64,000 nucleotides of DNA, taken from assembly GCF_032854445.1 (NCBI RefSeq), contig NC_088295.1, positions 17,843,385 to 17,907,384 on the forward strand, given 5' to 3'. The translations under genes and the position numbers were made by a program. This DNA comes from Liolophura sinensis (Eukaryota > Mollusca > Polyplacophora > Chitonida > Chitonidae). Positions 56,401-64,000 of this stretch are shown here, piece after piece. How positions within the stretch are numbered: the first letter of the stretch is position 1; the number at the start of each line of letters is the position of its first letter. The notes beneath the pieces were generated by a model. The model searched no databases and had not been told where the DNA came from. It saw nothing but the letters and a program-made list of their open reading frames with translations.

Positions 56401-57231
56401 CGTAGCCCCAAAGCTCTCAGAAAGAGGTTTTTGAATTAGCTGATTGTCTTTGACAGAGAACTCTCTGATATCTGACAGGTGATTCAACCAGTCTGGCAGT
56501 GCTTTTAACAAATTGCACTCTGCATAGAATTTCTGTAATGTTTTGGCAGAGCCACACTTCTTTGGTAGATATTCAATACTATTCATAGAGAGATCAATAT
56601 GGATAAGACTTGACAAGGCTTCAAAAGAATCAGGTAGGGTAGCCACATGATTATTGCTAATATTCAGCACCTCTAGGTTTGTCAGCTCTCCCAGATCTTC
56701 AGGAACACCTTGGAGTTGATTATTGCTGACTTCTAGAACTGTCAAGTTTGTTAGATTTCCTATTTTCGGAGGCAGTGATTTCAACACATTTTCTTCCAAA
56801 TATAACGACTTTAAGCTTGATAAATTTGCAAACTGTTCTGGTAAACATTTCAGTTTGTTACCTGTCAGTCGAATAGTTTCTAATGCTTTCAGGTCACATA
56901 TTGCACTAGGGAGAGATACTAATTCATTTTCCACAAGCTCTAGTACACAGAGGCCGTGTAATGATGCTAATGATGTTGGAAGAGAGGTAATCTCATTGCC
57001 ACAGGCTGAGAGCACTTTGAGGTGTGGCAAGTTAAAACACAGCTCACTTGGAATTACAGATAAGTCATTGTAGTCCATATACAAGGCAGTGACATTTTCA
57101 TCTTTGGAGTTCAGGACATCCTGAGGAACCTCTGTGAGGTCTGTTGATGACAAATCAATTGCCAAGTCCCCACTTAATTTTGTGTTTTCCTTTACACCAG
57201 AGTCAGAATCTGTTTCACATCTGTTCATCAT
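50476..57231 (-). CDS. Large leucine-rich-repeat protein with acidic serine-rich region, complete, 816 aa
   Basis: Coding exons (minus): 57231-56127, 55598-55450, 54551-54420, 52669-52523, 52082-51890, 51456-50908 and 50651-50476. The total is 2451 nt, or 816 residues plus stop, in phase throughout. Residues about 45-462 are roughly 16 LRRs of 23 residues of the SHOC2/LAP type (for example LSSLKSLYLEENVLKSLPPK). Residues 463-575 form a non-repeat block with KDNWRGKVRPDVQYDD and GLSFWRSHDGPQTRPIYSLP. Residues 576-758 are acidic and Ser-rich (DESDSSDESDGE). The tail has YQHPPRDHIIM, HYFPAWDIHAKPVDWLDRM and ends DDCEDDD. It has no kinase, PDZ or membrane segment, so it is probably an intracellular scaffold. 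I do not recognise the orthologue. An acceptor (ATTTCACAG) 13 bases before the ATG shows a spliced 5' UTR. Exon 5 lies next to a SINE insertion. Confidence 0.92.
52102..52229 (-). mobile_element. 5'-truncated SINE (family A) inserted next to a splice acceptor
   Basis: It holds the inverted tail and half the body (TTGATTTGTGTTTTACACCA to CATCCGCAGGTTG). It is flanked by the 13-bp repeat GAGGGTGGGAAAA at 52089-52101 and 52230-52242. On the gene strand the exon-side repeat is TTTTCCCACCCTC, the pyrimidine tract just ahead of LRR exon 5 (acceptor at 52083-52084). Confidence 0.85.
52945..53143 (+). mobile_element. Old SINE (family A), head missing
   Basis: CTCTCACCAATGTGGTTCTT, GTGAGTTCCATACCAGCCCA, GGTTGTGGGTTTCCCC, CCACCATAATGCTGGCTGCC and GTGAAATATTCTTGATTATG follow family A in order. 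It lies in intron 3 of the LRR gene. Confidence 0.65.
55647..55889. mobile_element. MITE-like element with GGGATCA inverted ends
   Basis: The left end GGGATCACTAAAGC and the right end read inward, GGGATCATGAAGCAATC, form inverted repeats about 243 bp apart. The inside is AT-rich with no coding frame. Related fragments lie near 14640-14700 and 57640-57690. It lies in intron 1 of the LRR gene. Confidence 0.5.
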
Positions 57232-57344
57232 AACGTTTCATTAATCTGTGAAATAGAATAGGAAGTTACTTGTCAGCTAGCCTAATCTCTATATACTGTG
57301 AAGTATTCTGATTAATTTTCAGGACTGAACTTGTAAGATGTCAG

Positions 57345-57425
57345 TGATTGGTGGTTCAACATACCCTACTTGAAAATATTTTGCTTACATGACAGCAGAC
57401 AGATTTCATGAACAGAGGAACCTGA
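57345..57425 (-). mobile_element. Very old SINE tail fragment (family A)
   Basis: TTGGTGGTTCAACATACCCT, ACTTGAAAATATTTTGCTTA and CATGACAGCAGACAG then AGAGGAACC parallel the inverted family A tail. It sits just upstream of the LRR start codon exon. Confidence 0.4.
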
Positions 57426-60400
57426 AAGGAGCCTGGGGTACACCAGATAGCCCTTGGTCCAGCTACTAACACACCTCTGGACTTATAAGCTCTTCATTAT
57501 TTACCGGATTGCTAGTTTAACACCGAGCTAAAGGCCTCCTGACTAAAACTTTGCTAGTTTAAGACCAAACTGAAGGCCTCTTGACTCAACGCCACAACAG
57601 GATATAGCTTGAAATGTGTGACACTTTACGTCTGCCCCCAGGATCATGAAGCCATCTTAGATATCAGTCAAAATTTCAATCACATTAAAATTGTTCTTTC
57701 TTTATATATTACACGTTCAAAATTTTGCCTGACCAAGTAAATTCAGGGTAAGTTATCAGACGACAAATTTCAGCTAAAATAATGGAAAGGAAGATATAAA
57801 ATTTAATGATCGAAGTGATCCCGGGGTCTGCTCAACTATGGTGAGAATAACATATTTAAGTCCCAACATTAGACATATGCCAATGAGGTGTCATTAGCAT
57901 ACAACATCTAATTCATTTAGGCCAGTTATAAAGTTGAGGTGATCAGAAAATTTACAAAACTTTGATGAAATCTCAACATACATGACATACTTCCCTGCCT
58001 CTAAGTTGTATCTGACACATCTGATTTATCATTGAAGGATAATCATTATGACATGTAATGAGAAGCAGATAAATCCCCTGCACAACAAAATGTCTACTTC
58101 TATTATCCTTAATAATTGAAACAGACAAGGCTAAATGTAGTAGTTGAATTTAACAGCCTCTGGAGGAGAATAAGACGTAGTTGTTGCTGGCTTTTCTATG
58201 TGGGGGAGCTATTTGCAACAACCCTACACCAAACAACAAAGTTTTGAACTATTCTAAAGGATGAAAAGTTAACCAAACAGTGTCAAATGCAAAGTGAAAG
58301 TGCTGAAATATCAGCCAAAAATGGCATTTTTACTGTTAATTAGGCTCCCAAGCTGCAAGACTATTGTTCTCACTCAGATTATATTTCTTCCTCTCTGGCA
58401 ACTGCTTTTTTGGGGTTTTGCAGGAAAACTGCGGGTCACAGATGTTAATTTTCTACACAACTTCGTTACCAAATCGCTTGGGCTCCCTGCTAGAGTATAA
58501 AACTTTACCCACCTGTGACCCACTTTCGGCATATTGGATCAGTATGGAAATCTAAACAAAAAATTTTCTCCACAACAGCTGATCCGATTGCATTGAAAAT
58601 TGATATGCATGTACAAGACTACTAGGGGTATCAGGATTGAAAATTTTATGCATGTCGGTCGAGAAATGTGAAAGATGGGTATTAATTGGTCATCATGTTG
58701 AGCAGCAATGCGCATATCATGCTTCATAGTGGAGCAGTGGAAAGCGGCATTCGCTGTGGAGCATATACCATTGAAGTCGTCATGGCTCTGATAAATCTAT
58801 TCTAAATCGAGTAGGGACGTATCGTGGTGGGTGCGGAAAGTTGGTTTTTAGGTTGGTGTATTTTTCTTGCACGACAATTGTTCGATAATAAAGTGAATCG
58901 GCCTGGACCTTCGTTGAGTACAAAATTAACAATGAATGCGTCGAGACTCCAACGGCGCTAGGCCAGTATAAGAAAAGAAGTTGGAGTCTTTCGAGGCTAC
59001 CGGTATATCAATCTTTGGCCAAGCTGCAGTGTTTTGGCCTCTTCACTATAATTCTAGTTTACAATTGATTTCTTATGCTACCCATTCACACATCGATCTA
59101 TCCACGACACGCTTCGCTAGTCTTGGATCAAATCTATCTTACCACATTTAAATCATTGTGCTTTCAAATGAATTTGATCCATGCTGCTGCTCTTATTTTA
59201 TTTAAACCGGAAGTTAGTATGTTGCTTTAGCAAGAAAGGTCTCCTGCACAGACAATACAATTTTGCTCAGGTATCTGCTCGGAGATTTTGTACACGTGTT
59301 TAAGTTCAAAGTCGATGTTCTCCGAGATCGGGTGTTCGTAGGCGTATCCCAAAATACCGCAGACACGAGAACAGGAAGTTTACAAGGTGCGCATGGTAAC
59401 AAGGAGACGCGGCAGGATTATAAATTTGGTAAAATAGTTTGATTTGCGAGCGAATTCCAACAGAATTATAACGCTGGAAAATATTTAAAGCAGTGGTACT
59501 TACAGCACACTGACGAATTCCTGATTTGCAACTAGAGTGACAAGTTTACTGGTGCTTAAACACTTACTCTAAACTGACAGTGGATGGTTAAGGCCTTGGT
59601 TATAATATGGTTCAACGACACGCTACACATGAAGTGATGAACTCGCATGTGTGTTCAGTACTTTGAGGGAATTAAGAAGTCTACCTGTGGTTGACAATAT
59701 AAGTGATGTCTGACCAGAAACAAAATAGGTTTCCGATAAATAGGTTTTTACGTTTAGCCTTTTATTGCATTGATATTTTAGGAATAAGTATCACTTACTT
59801 TGTGATATTGATGCACAGTTTTTAAATTACATCATTATCAAAACATAGAGACATCCGATTGCAAACTGACTTTGGCGCTTTAATTATGGCATGGTAGGGC
59901 TACTTGTGTGTTTTGGCATGAACACATATTTTGATTATAGTTACAGGTTTAGATATTTAATTTAAACACCAAAGTTCACCAAAGAACATAATTTAGAAGA
60001 TTTATCACATAATGTTAAATTAGTTTTCTGTATGTTACCCCCATTGACATTGACCCTTTGGTATCATGAAGCAACAATGTCATGTCACAAAATGACGTCA
60101 CTCTGTTATCAATATGTCATACATCAATGGGTTCATATTGATTTACATGTAATGTCTCAAATGTTGCTTTTTGTTTCCTTGAGACTTCAGACAAGAACCT
60201 GTAATCGAATATCACTTTAGCCAGTAGGTTAGTCATACTTTGATTTCATTTTGATGAGATGATAAAATGCATGATTTGTGTCAGGTTAAAGATTACACAC
60301 AAGGGATGCCGATACACTTCTGAGGTTGAACACTTTGGGCTGATTGTGTTGTTATAATAAGCTGTATGGGTTGTATCAAACTCATAGCTTCTGAAGTTCT

Positions 60401-60431
60401 GTGTGATCAGAAGTAAGATGCACGTATATCT

Positions 60432-60685
60432 GGATGGCACTCAGCACTGAAAGGCTAGAGCAAGGAAACATGACTGGTTGGCCTGGTGTTAGTTTAATGT
60501 GACTGGGTGGGATGTCATCCCTGGTATCTTCATTTTGATACTTCAGTGGTGGCAGCACTTTGGCAGCATGGACTCGCCCTGCCACGCCAAGACAATATAT
60601 CTGTAAATACACCTAATGATTCCACCTCGTCAGGTGATGAAATTGTATAGTACGACGTTAAGCCCTAAGCATAGATACATATATA
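60432..60685 (+). mobile_element. Old SINE (family C)
   Basis: It shares the body of the 22745-23005 copy in forward orientation: GTGACTGGGTGGGATGTCAT, TGATACTTCAGTGGTGGCAG and CACCTAATGATTCC. It ends TAGTACGACGTTAAGCCCTA then AGCATA. The tRNA head is decayed. Confidence 0.6.
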
Positions 60686-61479
60686 CACCTGAACCATCAG
60701 CAATTTGTTCAGAATATTGGGTTGCTGATTTCAAATTGATCAGATGCTGTAGCTGGGCCATTACCATGGCGAATCACTTATGAACAGGACTTAATCACAT
60801 GGTTGCATTACCCTGCATTCACTTTTTGAACAACTGATTTGGCCGTGTGATGAACATGAAAACAAACTTTAACAGTGTTATTGCTCTGGGCAATCAGCGT
60901 TTTAATTTTCTCACTCCCACCCATCCCTTTATTGTCCTTTTCTAAATGTTGATTAAATTACTATTTTGCTGGTGGTATGTTTTTTTTTATTTTGTTTTTA
61001 TGTATACATTGGCTCATTCTTTATATCAAAATGTATATGCCGAAGCACTTGTATATATTTGTCAAGTACTTCACATAAAGTTTGATTTGTAAAAATGCAT
61101 TTTCACAAGCCCATAAAGGCCTTAAAATGATACTTTTCTCTGTGATATGCTAACATTTTCTTGCTTAGAAATCAATCAAACTTCACAAAAAAACTTTTAA
61201 GTGATGATGGCCTATATGGTAAATGAATGAAGCAAAATGTATTCTTGAAAAATGCTAAACTGAAAAAATGGAATACAGTATTATCAATATACTTGAATCA
61301 TGATGATAGGCCCATAACCAGTGCATAGAATTTTCCCTCCAATCCATTAAACTTTTACCTTTATTGCCTTATTCTGGACTTAATAAAATATGTTTACTAT
61401 TTCAGATGCATTTATTGTCCAACATTTTCAAGAATTTACAGAAATGTTCACGAACTGAAACATATCAGCAGTATATAAG

Positions 61480-63979
61480 ATGGAAACTAAAGACCTAAAG
61501 GAGTTAGCATCACAGAAGGAGAAAGAATGGAGAGATGTCACAGAATTGAGGTAATTTCAATTCACTGCATGTACATTTTACACTGTACTTAATGTCTCTT
61601 TTTGATAAAGCAAAAGTCTGCTCTAAAATTGAATTGCTCGTAAAGCTCGAAACTGAAGGGTATATGACATTCTTGAAGCAGACTACATACATGTAGTACT
61701 ACAGGGTTGTTGTTGTTTACATTACGGAAGCACTTTATGATGAGCAGTAAATTACATATAATTTAAAAGCATTTTCACTAACTAATCACTCTGCTGTACT
61801 GAGCTGGTCACATGAAATCATTTGATTTACAGAAAAGTAAATATAATTAGACATGATTTTCACCAACTGATGATGGTTCTATACTATGGTTCATACAGCA
61901 AATTACCTGCTGTCAGTATTAATAATACATTTTTAGTGAAAGCAGGAGGTTTGTGTTAATAGCAGGACACTTAATACTGGAATTTTGATAGAAATAGCAG
62001 TTTTCTGCACCATATTTTCCCAGAATCCAGACATTGGAAACTGACAGTGATAGCAAGACAAAGTTGTTAGAAGAAGAAAGGAACAAGTTTGTAAAGTTGA
62101 AAGAAGACTTCAAGTACAACCTTAAGCTACTTGGAGAAAGGGATAAAGAGCTGGAACAGTATGATGTTATATTTGCAGGTAGGTATAATTAATATTTTGA
62201 CACTTTGTCAGTTTGAATCGTATAATCATTCAGTGTCTAATGTCATTTTTCTTTTTCGGTTTCGCCATGATATGACTGAAACATTGACGATATGGCATTA
62301 AACCATAATCATTCATTCCTTCTTTTTCAGTTTGTATAATGTTACTTATTTCATTTGATGAAACAAACAGATTTCCCCTATTCTGGTGTTCTTTGTCTGG
62401 TTTTTCTAGGTGATCGGTATTTATTTTTGCTCAGAACATTGCCATATTCTGCTTTGGCCAAAGTATTGTGATTTGTCTTATTGACTCATTGCATGATGTC
62501 CTCAAAACTTCGTTGGTTTTCTTCAAGGCATTATTCGTTTTCCTCAGATCATTATATAATTTCCTGAGATCATTGTCTGATTTCATCCAAACTTTGTCCA
62601 GTTCCTCAATGTATATTCTGGTCTCTGCACATCATTATGATTTGCCTGGTCTCTTCAGAACTTTGTCACGTTTCCTACCCTTGCCTGATTTCCCCTGAGG
62701 GTTTATTGTGTTCTCTAAATCATCATATGAATTCCTTCTCTGATTACATGTATATAGAGCATAAGAGGTCAAATAAATATAATATACTTGACAGTTAAAG
62801 ATAATCTTAACTTTTTGCTGTATGTATATGATTTTGACAAGTTCAGATCTCCCATTAACTTGTTTTGGAATCAAGAGTAAAATAATTACTCCAAAAAAAG
62901 ACAAAGCCTTCAAAAATGGTGTTTAGTTTGGTATTCAGTATTTCAGTATCGACTTATGCATTTCAAGTAGTTCTTGAAAATGACGTAATTGTCTTGGAGT
63001 TGCTTTTCTACTGTAATGTTGAAATGAGTTGATTCTGAAGAATTTCAGTGTATAATCTAGCATTGTCATAGGTGTAGATCCTGTCGTCGCAACTACAGTA
63101 TAATTACATGTATATATTTCTCTATTTTATTTTCTCACCAGAGCTCAAACAGAAGATAACCATTTTGAGCACAGAAAACAGTGAATTGAAAATCAAAATA
63201 GACGAACTCAAAGTTGCTCATCAAAGGGAGGCAAAGAGTAGGGAGGATTTACAAACCCATTATCAGCAGAGGCTCAGGGAAAAGCAGAGAGAGATAGACA
63301 ACTTTAGGAAGTAAGTAGCAAACAACATTGTGGCCTTTGGCCAAAAATGGTGGTGTCCTCCATTACGAGATAGAAATCCAGCCAAGAGTATTGTCATGTT
63401 GTCTGTAGTGGAGGGATTTGTACATTTGGCAGTGGTGGAGGTTTGTTCTCCTGAAGCGAATTCTGTTTTGGGACACAAGTGAAATATCATTGAGTATGAC
63501 ACAGCAATCAGATATATAAATCTAGATGAGGATGTGGGTTACATGTTGGTGTTAAATAAAAACAATGTTACTTTTGGAATGATACAGAAAGTGTTTGCTG
63601 GCTGTTAATTGTATGTGTTCCTGTATGTAAATTCTTTCACAAAGCAAAGATGATTGTTTCAAAATTTCAAAATTATTTAGTGAATCCAGCAAGCATAATT
63701 ATAGAAAAAAGCTATGAATTTTATTCAGAATTTCAGCCATCATGACCTGAGGAATTTATTAATGAGAACTCTAACATGTGAAACTGGCTAAAATACAATT
63801 CTGGATGTTGTACTTGCATGCTGAAGTGATAAAAACTGTTACATATGTTCATTACAGAGATAAAGAAGGTCAAGTGGAAGAAGAAAGAAAAGAATATGAA
63901 TCCTTTAAGAGAAAACTAGAGAAACGTCTCACTGAGGTGGAGGAAGAGTTGGAGATACAGAAGAGAGAGCTGACAACAG
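61480..63979 (+). CDS. CCDC57: Coiled-coil domain-containing protein 57, N-terminal part (continues past right edge)
   Basis: Coding exons in view are 61480-61550, 62024-62178, 63142-63310 and 63858-63979, in phase, giving about 172 residues. The start ATG is supported by an in-frame TGA 24 bases upstream, in the same exon. The key match to vertebrate CCDC57 is EDFKYNLKLLGERDKELEQY then DVIFA (human reads EDFVYNLQVLEERDLELERY then DAAFA). The opening KELASQKEKEWRDV and the later REKQREIDNFRKDKEGQ and EERKEYESFKRKLEKRLTEV also align in order. It is nearly all charged coiled coil. In vertebrates the protein is linked to centriolar satellites, microtubules and centriole duplication. The last donor, ACAG|GTAAGT, leads out of the window. 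The assignment is from memory of the family. Confidence 0.88.
62262..62325 (+). mobile_element. SINE tail fragment (family B/C type)
   Basis: CATGATATGACTGAAACATT then GACGATATGGCATTAAACCA then TAATCATTCATTC resembles the last 60 bp of family B. Nothing upstream matches. It lies in a CCDC57 intron. Confidence 0.4.
63474..63530 (+). mobile_element. SINE tail fragment (family A type)
   Basis: CACAAGTGAAATATCATTGA then GTATGACACAGCAATCAGAT then ATATAAAT parallels the family A tail. It lies in a CCDC57 intron. Confidence 0.45.
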
Positions 63980-64000
63980 GTAAGTCGGGCTGTGATATCT

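Larger units (their letters stand above)
57232..61479. other. Divergent gap between LRR gene and CCDC57
   Basis: Both start-codon exons are preceded by splice acceptors, so both leader exons must lie here. An ETS-like ACCGGAAGT near 59206-59214 is the best promoter clue. I could not fix either leader exon. One SINE lies at 60.4-60.7 kb. Otherwise 57.4-59.2 kb and 59.5-60.4 kb show nothing I can name. Confidence 0.4.

Noticed and set aside
56236-57073. Plus-strand frames opposite the LRR exon
   Set aside because: Shadows of the real minus-strand coding exon.

Overview
The window is AT-rich invertebrate nuclear DNA with split genes, GT-AG introns of roughly 0.2 to 5 kb and many tRNA-derived SINEs, MITEs and minisatellites. 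The gene set is metazoan and the SINE style (heads with tRNA A and B boxes, tails ending near TTGAGTACGRCGT) suggests a marine lophotrochozoan, most likely a mollusc. The species cannot be fixed from sequence alone.

Layout, left to right. (1) 1-6.0 kb, minus: the first ten coding pieces (476 residues seen) of an unrecognised coiled-coil protein that runs off the left edge. (2) 6.27-12.27 kb, plus: RPS15A, complete at 130 aa, with a TOP-like non-coding first exon. It is divergent from gene 1, and intron 1 holds a likely box C/D snoRNA. (3) 16.5-32.1 kb, minus: a complete Miro/RHOT mitochondrial Rho GTPase in 20 coding exons, 621 aa, with a candidate cassette exon before the membrane anchor and two minisatellites in introns. 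(4) 38.4-44.6 kb, plus: a complete 346-aa WD40 protein in 8 coding exons, with a Crypton-type tyrosine-recombinase fragment nested antisense in intron 4. (5) 50.5-57.2 kb, minus: a complete 816-aa leucine-rich-repeat protein in 7 coding exons, with an acidic serine-rich region and a conserved-looking tail. (6) 61.5 kb to the right edge, plus: the N-terminal part of CCDC57.

The genes alternate in head-to-head pairs (1/2, 3/4, 5/6) and tail-to-tail pairs (2/3, 4/5). The first two head-to-head gaps carry ETS-like CCGGAAG sites, suggesting shared promoters. No operon-like or defence-like system is visible. These are housekeeping, mitochondrial-transport and centrosome/coiled-coil genes. The novelty lies in introns and repeats: the snoRNA pair, the Miro cassette exon, hairpin-forming and perfectly homogeneous minisatellites, a SINE inserted beside a splice acceptor, and several SINE families that share one 3' tail.

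Exon borders come from reading frame plus GT-AG signals and may be off by a few bases. No database search was run.
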